From Mesorhizobium sp. Z1-4 (GTDB lineage Bacteria; Pseudomonadota; Alphaproteobacteria; Rhizobiales; Rhizobiaceae): a stretch of DNA of 64,000 bases. The position numbers and the translations under genes were made by a program. The stretch lies in the NCBI RefSeq assembly GCF_004000235.1, contig NZ_RCIO01000006.1, positions 1 to 64,000 on the forward strand, in the 5' to 3' direction. The notes under the pieces were generated by a model. The model saw only the letters and a program-made list of their open reading frames with translations. It did not search any database and had not been told where the DNA came from. This document shows positions 1 to 6,745 of this stretch, piece after piece; within the stretch, counting starts at the first letter, position 1, and every line of letters starts with the position of its first letter.

Positions 1-419
1 CTGGAACCGATCTGCGCGTAGTAGCCGCTGGGGTCATCGCCCTTACCTTTCGTGGCGCTGATCACCCACGAAACGGCGCGGCGGATGAAATCCGGTAGGT
101 TGATTTCGGCGTCTATGGTAATCTTGGCAGCGACGATTTTGCTGTCATTCTGATCGCCATCACGAAGAACGCCGCTCAACGAAACATCGGCATATCGCGC
201 CAGCCTGCCATCAGCATCAACCGGGCCGTAATAACCCCATACATCAAAAGGGGAACCATCGCAGGCATGGAAGCCTGACGCGCAAATGACAACTCTACCT
301 TTGTGTTCATAGTTCTTGCCGATTTCGTACTGGTAGTCTCGGCATTTCAGATCGGCGTCGAAGCCCTTGATGGCCTTCACGACTTCCAGCTGCTTCGATT
401 TCGTTGGCTTCTTTGCCAT
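1..419 (-). CDS. DUF7666-like phage protein, 3' end cut by window edge
   Basis: The frame is open from ATG at 419 to the window edge (139 codons), beginning MAKKPTKSKQLEVVKAIKGF. The middle has the pattern of a CRDYQYEIGKNYEHKG stretch followed by a Cys- and His-containing SGFHAC segment and a YYGP segment, which I recall from the DUF7666 family of phage and plasmid proteins. Function is unknown. An in-frame ATG at 428 also exists, but the AAAGGA ribosome site is correctly spaced only for 419. It is the last visible gene of the leftward operon. Confidence 0.7.
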   Translation of the reverse strand, partial: MAKKPTKSKQLEVVKAIKGFDADLKCRDYQYEIGKNYEHKGRVVICASGFHACDGSPFDVWGYYGPVDADGRLARYADVSLSGVLRDGDQNDSKIVAAKITIDAEINLPDFIRRAVSWVISATKGKGDDPSGYYAQIGS

Positions 420-477
420 TGTATTCATCCTTTCGGAGCGTTCGGGAAACGGCCCCGAAGGGCCGAAACCGGAAGGC

Positions 478-831
478 TCAGTCAGCCACACGCCGCCAAC
501 CCTCGGGCGTCTGTTCCTGCTGACGGCGGATTTCGTACATGCCGGGCTGGAACTGGATGCTCTCGTGCGTGTGGTGCTGACGCTTGTGGTCGAGACTGGT
601 CGGGCGATTGACCTTGAGCCAGCTGATCAGCGGATTGTCGCCATTGAACATCTGGACAGCCGGTTCCGGCGCGCGATCCAAAACCATCACATGGTCATGG
701 CCGGTTTCGGAGTGCGTGATGACCAGTTCATTGCGGTCATTGGGCTTCTGCTCGGTCAGGCCGTCAGGGATGGCATCAACCTTTACGAACAGAACGTCGC
801 CCTGCGCTGCGCATTTTTCGAAGGTTTTCAT
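478..831 (-). CDS. conserved phage protein of unknown function
   Basis: 117 residues. The N-terminal half includes a GDVLFVKVDAIP segment, the middle a HSETGHDH segment, and the end is a HHTHESIQFQPGMYEI motif followed by a conserved TPEGWRRVAD tail. The His-rich HSETGHDH and HHTH motifs could bind metal or nucleotide, but this is inference. It starts 15 bp after the DUF6745-like gene, so the two are probably co-transcribed. I recognise this protein as a recurrent neighbour of DUF7666/DUF6745 genes in alphaproteobacterial phages but know no function. Confidence 0.75.
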   Translation of the reverse strand: MKTFEKCAAQGDVLFVKVDAIPDGLTEQKPNDRNELVITHSETGHDHVMVLDRAPEPAVQMFNGDNPLISWLKVNRPTSLDHKRQHHTHESIQFQPGMYEIRRQQEQTPEGWRRVAD

Positions 832-846
832 GTCCGGGTTTCTCCT

Positions 847-2271
847 TTAGGTTCGGACTTCTGGTTTTAGGAAATCATTGGCGCTCAGCCCGTAGGATGC
901 CGCTTGCGCCTCCATCACGGTGCGAGCCTTCGCGTCGGCCATGACGGCGATGTCACGGCCCGTACCGCACTTGGCGTGAATGAACTTTTGGGGTCCGTGA
1001 TCGGGGAGGTCGATTTCGACAAGGCGCCCTATCTGCGGGTCATCATCTTCATCGATCAGTCGGCCCTTGCCGGCGCTGATCTGCATGTCGATGATCTTGT
1101 GCCAGCCCAGGATTTCGCAGGCGGCGGCGCGCTGATCTACGTTCTCCCAGGTCAGCGCCATCGCTGGCGTTAGACTGTCGCGGTCCTCAATCCACTCGGC
1201 AGGAATGCGAGTGCCGTGCCAGTGATAAAGCGCCCAACCGTCTCGCCAACGATGCGACGGGCCGTCCTCGCAATGTGGGCGGTTTTCATCATCAATGCGG
1301 ATGGCTTCTGGAAAATCCGACACGAGGCAAAATTCCTCGTGCATAACGCGAAAGCCGCCGTGAATTGAGGCCTGCTCCCAAAAGCGATAACCTTCATGCT
1401 CTCGCAGTTCGAGGCCAAGAATATCGCGACAGGCGGTAAGATAGCAGTCGTAGCCGGCCCACATATTGCCGCCTTGGTACGCATTCCACCAGCGTCGTGC
1501 GCATTCGATACCGAACTGCCCAGCGAGATCGCCGCACGCCTGAGCGGCTCCTGATTCAGCGCCATCGGTAGCGCCATCGGTAGCGTCATAGGTAGCGCCA
1601 TCGGTAGCGCCACGGGTAGCGCCATCGGTAGCGTCACGGGTAGCGCCACGGGTAGCGCCATCGGTAGCGCCACGGGTAGCGCCATAGGTAGCGTCACGGG
1701 TAGCGCCACGGGTAGCGTCATCGGTAGCGCCACGGGTAGCGCCACGGGTAGCGTCATAGGTAGCGCCATCGGTAGCGCCATCGGTAGCGTCATCGGTAGC
1801 GCCACGGGTAGCGTCATAGGTAGCGGCACGGGTAGCGCCATCGGTAGCGTCATCGGTAGCGCCACGGGTAGCGCCATAGGTAGCGGCACGGGTAGCGCCA
1901 CGGGTAGCGTCATCGGTAGCGCCACGGGTAGCGCCATCGGTAGCGGCACGGGTAGCGCCATAGGTAGCGGCACGGGTAGCGCCACGGGTAGCGCCATCGG
2001 TAGCGCCATTCTTTTTTCGATGCCAGATAGCAGTAGACGCGCCAAAAGCGAAAGCCATTACGAGCGGCGACGGGACGATGACTACGCGCGGCTTCTTCAG
2101 ACCTGCAACGGCGTACAACCCTTCGATTGCCGGAATGATTTTGTCGGGCTCAATCGGATCGGTGCGGAACGCTCGTGATATCCAGAGCTTCGCGTGTTCG
2201 TCCATGCGAAGGCGCTCTTCCGGCGTAATGCCGCCGCCTGCAAAATCCTTGCGTCTGATGATTTGAGGCAC
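847..2271 (-). CDS. DUF6745-like protein with 37-copy tetrapeptide repeat
   Basis: 474 residues from GTG at 2271, chosen because AAGGGGAG lies 6 bases upstream and because the operators and promoter at 2320-2369 exclude the longer frame. Residues 1-88 form a helical head ending in a hydrophobic stretch and IWHRKKN; residues about 89-236 are 37 tandem [GDA]AT[DRY] tetrapeptides; the C-terminal half (AYQGGNMWAGYDCYL, DGPSHRWRDGWALYHWHG) matches what I recall of DUF6745. Function is unknown. It heads a leftward operon controlled by a promoter with the same operators as the phage switch. Confidence 0.75.
   Translation of the reverse strand: MPQIIRRKDFAGGGITPEERLRMDEHAKLWISRAFRTDPIEPDKIIPAIEGLYAVAGLKKPRVVIVPSPLVMAFAFGASTAIWHRKKNGATDGATRGATRAATYGATRAATDGATRGATDDATRGATRAATYGATRGATDDATDGATRAATYDATRGATDDATDGATDGATYDATRGATRGATDDATRGATRDATYGATRGATDGATRGATRDATDGATRGATDGATYDATDGATDGAESGAAQACGDLAGQFGIECARRWWNAYQGGNMWAGYDCYLTACRDILGLELREHEGYRFWEQASIHGGFRVMHEEFCLVSDFPEAIRIDDENRPHCEDGPSHRWRDGWALYHWHGTRIPAEWIEDRDSLTPAMALTWENVDQRAAACEILGWHKIIDMQISAGKGRLIDEDDDPQIGRLVEIDLPDHGPQKFIHAKCGTGRDIAVMADAKARTVMEAQAASYGLSANDFLKPEVRT
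1564..2007. repeat. 37 x 12-bp tandem repeat within the DUF6745-like gene
   Basis: Thirty-seven contiguous 12-bp units of the form ggtagcg-c-a--, each encoding one [GDA]AT[DRY] tetrapeptide on the minus strand. Variation is confined to a few bases: gcc/gtc/ggc for the first residue, and atc/acg/ata for the last. The unit length is a multiple of three, so gain or loss of units keeps the frame open, and the other frames also stay open across the array. There are no spacers, so it is not a CRISPR array. Confidence 0.97.
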
Positions 2272-2319
2272 AGGTCTCTCCCCTTTCGGTTGGGCTGTTG
2301 CCCGTGGTGTATGGGGAGA

Positions 2320-2348
2320 AACATAATAGGTAAAATTACCGCCGTCAA
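2320..2348 (-). promoter_or_regulatory. leftward early promoter with embedded operator
   Basis: On the minus strand, TTGACG (2343-2348) and TATGTT (2320-2325) are separated by 17 bases. The dyad GGTAAAATTACC (2329-2340) fills the spacer. This is the same geometry as the cro-type promoter at 3665-3693. It should drive the 2271-to-left operon and be shut by the phage repressor. Confidence 0.6.
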
Positions 2349-2353
2349 CAGGA

Positions 2354-2370
2354 AGCGGTAAAATAACCGA
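2354..2370. promoter_or_regulatory. repressor operator, identical to 3673-3689
   Basis: The 17 bases AGCGGTAAAATAACCGA occur here and again at 3673-3689 in the immunity region. The core is CGGT-N6-ACCG. Position is just upstream of the leftward -35 box and 11 bp before the rightward TTGACT at 2381, so occupancy could affect transcription in both directions. Confidence 0.7.
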
Positions 2371-2380
2371 CAATGTTGGG

Positions 2381-2409
2381 TTGACTGCACCCGGGTACGA
2401 GATTTTACT
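2381..2409 (+). promoter_or_regulatory. possible rightward promoter for the folded RNA
   Basis: TTGACT (2381-2386), a 17-base spacer and TTTACT (2404-2409). It is divergent from the leftward promoter and would start an RNA near 2416. The -10 box matches consensus at only four positions, so this is tentative. Confidence 0.4.
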
Positions 2410-2415
2410 GATGAG

Positions 2416-2626
2416 TGGAAAATCAGCCGCGACCCGGTGCAACTCCGGTGCAGGTGAAGCGGCGGGCGCGGGTGTCGGAAGTCCTACCGTGCCGCCTGAA
2501 AGCGAGGACCGACTACCCGAGAGGGAGTCGTTGCGCAGTGTCCCATCCCGGCTCCGGCCAGCAGGACGCGCAGTGGATACCCCCGACCTTAGCGGACCTG
2601 TGTCCGGTAGGGTAGGGGTGTCTTTT
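2416..2626 (+). ncRNA. candidate structured non-coding RNA, no family recognised
   Basis: About 210 bases without a convincing reading frame but with several strong helices: 2461-2471 with 2487-2496; 2510-2530, a helix closed by a GAGA loop; TGCGC plus GTCC at 2532-2543 with GGAC plus GCGCA at 2564-2572; CGGAC/GTCCG at 2593-2606 inside an outer helix ATACCCC/GGGGTGT (2577-2583 with 2615-2621), followed directly by TCTTTT. The last hairpin and T-run would serve as a terminator on the plus strand. CCGGTGCA occurs twice near the 5' end. I checked it by eye against cobalamin riboswitch, RNase P, tmRNA and hammerhead cores and saw no match. Confidence 0.45.
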
Positions 2627-2675
2627 GCCCGGAACCCTCCCTCACCTGCCAGCAGATCACGGATAAACTAAATAG

Positions 2676-3023
2676 TCAGAGATATTTTAGACCGTGGCGT
2701 TCAATCCACTTTTGCCTCCGCCTAACCCGTTTCAAGAGAATGGCTCCATGAATACGGAGGACCAAACAGGAAAAGGCTAGGGCGAGAGTAACTACAACAG
2801 TGGCCGCGTCCCACAATGATGAAGGACTGTCGGACATTGCGATGCGAGCCAGGCAAATACCGAACGCAACCAGCGCCGCTATTCCCCAAACAGAGAAACT
2901 TCCGTTTGCGTCCTCGAAATAGAACTCGTCATCAGCTAGTTGCGCCCTGATTTTGTCCAGGGCGTATTCGTCCCACGGGTCTCGCGCTGGCGGCGCGAGT
3001 TCGTCATCATCGGGATCGATCAT
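2676..3023 (-). CDS. small two-helix membrane protein next to repressor
   Basis: 115 residues from ATG at 3023, which overlaps the repressor stop (ATGA), so the two are probably translationally coupled and expressed in the lysogen. An acidic N-terminus (MIDPDDDELAPPARDPWDEY) is followed by two hydrophobic stretches near residues 52-67 and 76-94 and a basic tail. A membrane protein made with the repressor is a common position for superinfection-exclusion functions, but that role is inference only. Confidence 0.7.
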   Translation of the reverse strand: MIDPDDDELAPPARDPWDEYALDKIRAQLADDEFYFEDANGSFSVWGIAALVAFGICLARIAMSDSPSSLWDAATVVVTLALAFSCLVLRIHGAILLKRVRRRQKWIERHGLKYL

Positions 3024-3613
3024 CGTGGGACCATGCTTTTCACTCGCGCTGCCCATGCAATTTCTACGTCGAAGATCGTTTCTTGGGTATTCGATTCCAG
3101 ATGATAAAAACCTGGTGTCTTTGCGCGTCGGATGCGCTTCACTAGTACCTGATCGTCCAGTAGCCCAACGACGCACAACCGCCCTATCAAGTCTGGCGTA
3201 ACCGGGGCGCGGATCTCATCGTAGTAGACGATCCATTGATCGAACAGCGCGCCTAGACTGTCACCGCGTATCTGGACAGCTACGGTGTTTGCGGTAGCGC
3301 CATCTGGTGCATCCACCCACTCGTCGGGGCTGTCGGCTGAAGCGTAAAAATGCGCCGTAGCACCAGCGCCCACGTAGCCTACAAGTGGAACGACTGACCG
3401 CGTGGCAAAAGCAAGATCGATGCCCAGCACTTTGCCGATGGCTTGAAGCTTCCCGGTGTTCGCGCCGGCTTTACGGCCTTCTCGAACAGCTCGGCGCCAG
3501 TTTCTAATCGTGTCTTTGCTGCCCGTCGCTTCGAATGAAACGGCGGCATCAGTGGTGTCTAGTGCCTTCACCCGTTCGTCAATTAACCGGAGGGTTTCCG
3601 TCATATCCAACAT
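3020..3613 (-). CDS. CI-type phage repressor, S24/LexA-like
   Basis: 197 residues from ATG at 3613 (MLDMTETLRLIDERV); ATG 3604 is an alternative. The N-terminal region has an HTH of the form SKDTIRNWRRAVREGRKAG and the C-terminal region is a LexA/S24-like dimerisation-protease domain (PLVGYVGAGATAHFY, then VQIRGDSLGALFDQWIVYY, then VLVKRIRRA). The Ser in GDSLG and the Lys in VLVKRI are in the places expected for the catalytic dyad. It lies opposite a Cro-like gene with three operators between, and should keep the prophage silent and respond to RecA-driven self-cleavage. Confidence 0.9.
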   Translation of the reverse strand: MLDMTETLRLIDERVKALDTTDAAVSFEATGSKDTIRNWRRAVREGRKAGANTGKLQAIGKVLGIDLAFATRSVVPLVGYVGAGATAHFYASADSPDEWVDAPDGATANTVAVQIRGDSLGALFDQWIVYYDEIRAPVTPDLIGRLCVVGLLDDQVLVKRIRRAKTPGFYHLESNTQETIFDVEIAWAARVKSMVPR

Positions 3614-3700
3614 GCGGTGAAAATTACCGCCAGCTATCGGAAGTCGCGAGCGGTAAGAAAACCGTTGACCGCAGCGGTAAAATAACCGATAGTGGTTGGC
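3614..3700. promoter_or_regulatory. immunity operator region and cro-type promoter
   Basis: Three dyads: GCGGTGAAAATTACCGC (3614-3630, abutting the repressor start), GCGGTAAGAAAACCGT (3650-3665) and GCGGTAAAATAACCG (3674-3688). The rightward promoter is TTGACC (3665-3670), 17 bases, GATAGT (3688-3693); the third operator fills its spacer and the second touches its -35. The predicted start point falls at or one base before the ATG at 3701, so the cro-type mRNA would be leaderless. Confidence 0.75.
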
Positions 3701-3949
3701 ATGAGTGATATCAACCAACTGCTTCGTGTTGCAGACGCATACAAAAGCGCCCTCGGGATCGAGGACGTTACGGTAAGCGCTCGTGTGTTTAGCGACAGCA
3801 AGAAACTATCCGCGCTTCGGAGCGGGGCAGACATCACGCTTGGACGGTTTAACGCTTCTTTGGCGTGGTTCTCTGCGAATTGGCCGGACAATGCAAAGTG
3901 GCCTGATTCTGTGGCGCGCCCGGATGCGCGCCAGGGTGAAGTAGCATGA
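3701..3949 (+). CDS. Cro-like regulator
   Basis: 82 residues from ATG 3701 (MSDINQLLRVADAYKSALG). The pattern of an alpha-helical N-terminus, VTVSARVFSDSKKLSALRSG and LGRFNASLAWFSANWP is typical of small Cro-like/HTH proteins that sit opposite the repressor in alphaproteobacterial prophages. No ribosome binding site is visible, consistent with leaderless translation. Its stop overlaps the start of the GIY-YIG gene. Confidence 0.75.
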   Translation: MSDINQLLRVADAYKSALGIEDVTVSARVFSDSKKLSALRSGADITLGRFNASLAWFSANWPDNAKWPDSVARPDARQGEVA

Positions 3950-4497
3950 TCGTTTCTGGCTCCTACGTCTATTTCGCCAGCTGCCACGCGCTGGACGGCT
4001 ACGACTTGGGTGTTGTGAAGATCGGCCTCTCGCATGAACCCGGAAAGCGCCTTGGATCGGTTCGTATGAACACGCCGTTCAGGCTGCGTTTTGTATGCAG
4101 CGCACCCGGCGACATGTTTTACGAATTCTTCGTCCACATGTGGTTGCGGGCCACGAGAGTCACTGGCGAGTATTTTGCGAAAAGTGACGAACTCACTCGG
4201 ATTGTTGATCACGTAAAGACGACTGGGCGCTTGCCGTTTCCAATCAAGGAAGTGCCGGGGGACGTGCAGTTCAAACTGCTTCGTCCGCTCGATTTCATGC
4301 AGCGCCATCGGATTAGTTTCCGAGACCTCGAAAAGGAGGCGGGGGTTACAACCCAATCGTATCGCCGACTGTTGGAGCGTGCGCCGGAAGGCAACCGCAG
4401 ATTTTTAGCAGCGCTCGCTGTCACCGCTGTCAGGCGCGGCCTTTCAATTGAGTGGCCAAGGGATTTCATCCCATCGCCAGATCGGCTTGCTTCATGA
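3946..4497 (+). CDS. GIY-YIG-like nuclease family protein with HTH tail
   Basis: 183 residues. The N-terminal half has the T5orf172-type GIY-YIG layout: YVYFASC, then VVKIGLSHEPGKRLGSVRM (the KIG and R positions of the family), a hydrophobic strand and an EYF motif near the end of the domain. Residues about 118-175 (ISFRDLEKEAGVTTQSYRRLLE) look like a DNA-binding helix-turn-helix. It starts inside the last codons of the cro-like gene and is therefore an early gene. Proposed role is DNA cleavage or processing; substrate unknown. Confidence 0.75.
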   Translation: MIVSGSYVYFASCHALDGYDLGVVKIGLSHEPGKRLGSVRMNTPFRLRFVCSAPGDMFYEFFVHMWLRATRVTGEYFAKSDELTRIVDHVKTTGRLPFPIKEVPGDVQFKLLRPLDFMQRHRISFRDLEKEAGVTTQSYRRLLERAPEGNRRFLAALAVTAVRRGLSIEWPRDFIPSPDRLAS

Positions 4498-4539
4498 CCC
4501 GATCAAGTTCCCTCCCGAGTGGCAATTCCGCCGCTCACC

Positions 4540-4566
4540 CCCCGCTTTCCTGCGGGGCTCTTTCTT
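4540..4566 (+). terminator. terminator after the cro-GIY-YIG pair
   Basis: CCCCGC (4540-4545), loop TTTCCT, GCGGGG (4552-4557), then CTCTTTCTT. The rest of 4567-4696 contains nothing I can assign. Confidence 0.5.
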
Positions 4567-4708
4567 GCAGTTCGCTCCGGGGTCGGCACTGCCTCGTTGA
4601 CGCGAAGGCCGGGGGCGCTCGCCACTCCTCCCTCGGGCGTTCCCCGGCCAACTCCATCCGCACATACACACCGTGGACCGTGCAGCACTCCGAGCCATGG
4701 AGGGCGGT

Positions 4709-4927
4709 GTGAATACGGTAGCTATAGCCTCCAACCATGATCAGGCCAGCCTGGCCAAGTCTTGCCTCGCATATTTCCGCAAGGGCAAGGACACAATGCA
4801 GGTCGCAAAGCGTTTCGGCATTTCCGAGGCTCGTGCTTCCAAGCTCATATGGGTTGCCCGTTCCTGGGAAAAGGGCTTGCCAGCTGACTACGATCATCGC
4901 GGCTCCGTTCGGAGGGTCGCGAAGTGA
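4709..4927 (+). CDS. small helix-turn-helix protein
   Basis: 72 residues from GTG 4709, with GGAGG five bases upstream. KDTMQVAKRFGISEARASKLIWVARSW (residues about 28-54) is a clear helix-turn-helix of the sigma-70 region 4/HTH-23 type. Its stop overlaps the GTG of the broken methylase gene (GTGA), so it was probably made together with that enzyme and may control it. Confidence 0.7.
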   Translation: MNTVAIASNHDQASLAKSCLAYFRKGKDTMQVAKRFGISEARASKLIWVARSWEKGLPADYDHRGSVRRVAK

Positions 4928-5023
4928 AGAAACTGCGCGTCCTTGATCTGTTTTCCGGTATCGGCGCAAATCCCGGAAATAATCGGTCACGCCATACTCC
5001 AGTCTATGGAGGCGGCAGCATGA
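4924..5023 (+). pseudogene. DNA cytosine methyltransferase, internally deleted remnant
   Basis: GTG 4924 begins with the hallmark N-terminus of C5-cytosine methyltransferases (KKLRVLDLFSGIG, motif I). After about 14 codons, in the +1 frame, the sequence reads QIPEIIGHAILQSMEAAA followed by TGA at 5021, which is a typical C-terminus of the same family (the helix after the GNSVP motif). Everything between, including the catalytic PC loop and the target-recognition region, is missing, so the enzyme is dead. The join lies around 4965-4970. Confidence 0.7.
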
Positions 5024-5422
5024 TTATCATTCGCGGCCAGGACCTGAGCAGGGGAGAGCCTACTTTCAACGAGGGGGTTTGGCTCTCCCCTGAGCGCTGG
5101 CAGACAACAGCGCATTCCAGACACGCGGAGTGTGATTGTTCGCACGATCTTTCGGCACGGTTCCGTATTCCGCGTCAGCGGGTGGGTGGGAACCGATGGA
5201 CCCGACCCGGCCACCCATCCGCAACCAATTCGTTCGGGCCATTGAGCAGCGCCCGACACTGCATTTCCTCGCGCATACAGCTTGCCGGCCAGTTGCGCGA
5301 TCACGCGGTCAGCGACCGCTCCGATAGTCTCGAATCCTTCTGTGTTGCTCCTGCTTTCCATGAGCAGAAGCAAACCATGAGGATTGTCGTAAATGTCAGA
5401 AAATCGAGCGGAGAAATCCGAA
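5024..5422. other. 400-bp stretch without a confident gene
   Basis: The plus frame continuing from the methylase remnant is open to 5436, and a minus frame runs from ATG 5361 to 4987 (beginning MESRSNTEGFETIGAVADRV and ending in a LAANDNHAAAS tail of a style seen in rhizobial proteins). Neither has a good ribosome site or a recognisable fold over its length. The first 30 residues of the minus frame look protein-like. I cannot choose between them. Confidence 0.3.
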
Positions 5423-5776
5423 ATGTCGAGCGTTGAGTTCGTGCAGGGCGCGTTGCGCTGCCACGTAGCGCCGCCCGGCGCGGGAGTAAATGTCAGTGAT
5501 CGTATCCGGGTAGCTTCGCGCCGCCTTGGTTGGGGTTACAGCCGCACACGCGCCGCCTGGTACGCGGACAGGATCAACATCAGCGCGGATGAGCTGCGCA
5601 AGATCGAGGAAACAACAGGGCTTCGCTATGGCCGACAAGAACTCGCAACAGTCGAAGAACTCATTGTGCGGGCGGATAGCCTCTTGGACGGCCCCGATGC
5701 GGATTTTCATCGCCCGTTCGTTGCTGCGATCCGCGCGATGGCTCGCGCTGTTTATCGCCCCGGAACTGAGGAGTGA
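5423..5776 (+). CDS. conserved phage protein of unknown function
   Basis: 117 residues from ATG 5423 (MSSVEFVQGALRCHVAPPGAG). The middle, VSDRIRVASRRLGWGYSRTRAAWYAD, followed by ISADELRKIEETTG, looks like a small DNA-binding or helical protein; the C-terminal part is helical. It belongs to the early operon, upstream of RusA. An upstream ATG at 5393 is in frame but adds a non-conserved leader. Confidence 0.65.
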   Translation: MSSVEFVQGALRCHVAPPGAGVNVSDRIRVASRRLGWGYSRTRAAWYADRINISADELRKIEETTGLRYGRQELATVEELIVRADSLLDGPDADFHRPFVAAIRAMARAVYRPGTEE

Positions 5777-5782
5777 GGACTG

Positions 5783-6097
5783 ATGTGCACCGTCTCGATG
5801 ATTGGCGACCACTACTCCGACAAGTTTCGCAAGCTCGAATACCAGTGGATTCCCCGCGATCCGCTTCATCCGGGCGCGCGGCCTGTAGACCACCCGACAA
5901 GAGCCGAGTTCGACGCCCTGAAACGGGAGGTCGAGGAAATGAAGGCTTTGCTGATCCGCGCCAAGGAATACGACGAACGCAACGGCGAGCCTGACTGCGA
6001 AATGGACGAGAAAGTCGCGCTGCTAAAGCAAGTTGCGAAAATCGTCGGCGTCGATCTTTCCGAAGTGTTCGACCACCCCACCAAAGAAGGAGAGTGA
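5783..6097 (+). CDS. small phage protein with predicted coiled coil
   Basis: 104 residues from ATG 5783, preceded by GAGGAC at good spacing. The N-terminus is aromatic-rich (MCTVSMIGDHYSDKF); residues about 43-64 (FDALKREVEEMKALLIRAKEY) have heptad spacing of a coiled coil. The C-terminus is acidic. Function unknown; early operon. Confidence 0.7.
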   Translation: MCTVSMIGDHYSDKFRKLEYQWIPRDPLHPGARPVDHPTRAEFDALKREVEEMKALLIRAKEYDERNGEPDCEMDEKVALLKQVAKIVGVDLSEVFDHPTKEGE

Positions 6098-6101
6098 GGC
6101 G

Positions 6102-6302
6102 GTGCGAGTAACAAACTTTTCTTGGTGCTTGGCGTGCACGGCTGCTGCGCTGGATTCGCTCGGTGATGCACTTGGAGTCGGTGACAGTGTTTGGAGTAGC
6201 CACTGGCTCCTGCAAGTTTGGGCGTCGCTGGCTTTTGTCGGCTTCTCCGTCATGGCCGTTGCTGTCTACTCGCCTCGATTGGCGAGATGGCTTGACGGGT
6301 AA
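6102..6302 (+). CDS. small membrane protein
   Basis: 66 residues from GTG 6102, four bases after the previous stop, with GAGTGAGGCG upstream. It has one strong membrane segment (WLLQVWASLAFVGFSVMAVA, residues about 40-59) and a short positively charged tail. No family recognised. Confidence 0.5.
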   Translation: MRVTNFSWCLACTAAALDSLGDALGVGDSVWSSHWLLQVWASLAFVGFSVMAVAVYSPRLARWLDG

Positions 6303-6345
6303 CCCACTGCGTTTTCCAAACCCCCAACACGAGGAACGGGGAACA

Positions 6346-6744
6346 ATGGACAGACCATATCAGCGAGCAAGGATAATAGGTGGCATCGGTGCGGTGTTTC
6401 TTGTCGCCTATGTGGTCATCATCCTGTTGACGATTGGCGGGACGGCTTGGCCGCACGAAGCCACCTCGATCCAGCATGAGCCACTTGGCTGGAAATATCC
6501 CGCCAGTTGCTGTTCCGACAAGGATTGTGCGCCCTTGCCGCCAGGAGCCATCAAAGCAGGGCCAAGTGGCTATGAGGTAACGATTTTACCGGGGCAGCAT
6601 CCGTTCGTCAAAGACGAACCATTCCGGGAAGTCGTCCCCTACAGCTCACCGAAAATCCGTAACACGCCAGACGGGACCGAGCACGGCTGCCTGTCTCCAC
6701 AGGCCCGGCTTATCTGCCTGATGGTCGGATCGAAGGGGTTCTGA
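6346..6744 (+). CDS. exported cysteine-containing protein
   Basis: 132 residues from ATG 6346 with AGGAACGGGG upstream. A basic start and a hydrophobic segment (IGAVFLVAYVVIILLTIGG) anchor or export the protein; the remainder is periplasmic and contains ASCCSDKDCAPLP and a C-terminal HGCLSPQARLICL, giving five cysteines likely to form disulfides. Similar proteins occur widely in Hyphomicrobiales and their phages; function unknown. Confidence 0.75.
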   Translation: MDRPYQRARIIGGIGAVFLVAYVVIILLTIGGTAWPHEATSIQHEPLGWKYPASCCSDKDCAPLPPGAIKAGPSGYEVTILPGQHPFVKDEPFREVVPYSSPKIRNTPDGTEHGCLSPQARLICLMVGSKGF

Positions 6745-6745
6745 G

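Noticed and set aside
1564-2007. CRISPR array
   Set aside because: Units are 12 bp with no spacers and code for protein in frame.
1170-2045. Second open frame across the repeat array reading as MALP/VALP tetrapeptides
   Set aside because: A 12-bp unit keeps all frames open. The frame used by the DUF6745-like protein has folded flanking domains and a ribosome site; this one does not.
2401-2450. Hammerhead ribozyme suggested by CTGATGAG...GAAA
   Set aside because: The conserved CGAAA and the three helices around the core are not present.
2381-2671. Rightward 96-codon open frame in the gap before the immunity genes
   Set aside because: Pro/Arg/Ser-rich with no ribosome site; the same region folds into many helices, which fits RNA better than protein.
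6576-6590. Operator-like GGTAACGATTTTACC within a coding gene
   Set aside because: Half-sites resemble the repressor operator but spacing differs (15 rather than 12 to 14) and it lies mid-gene with no promoter.
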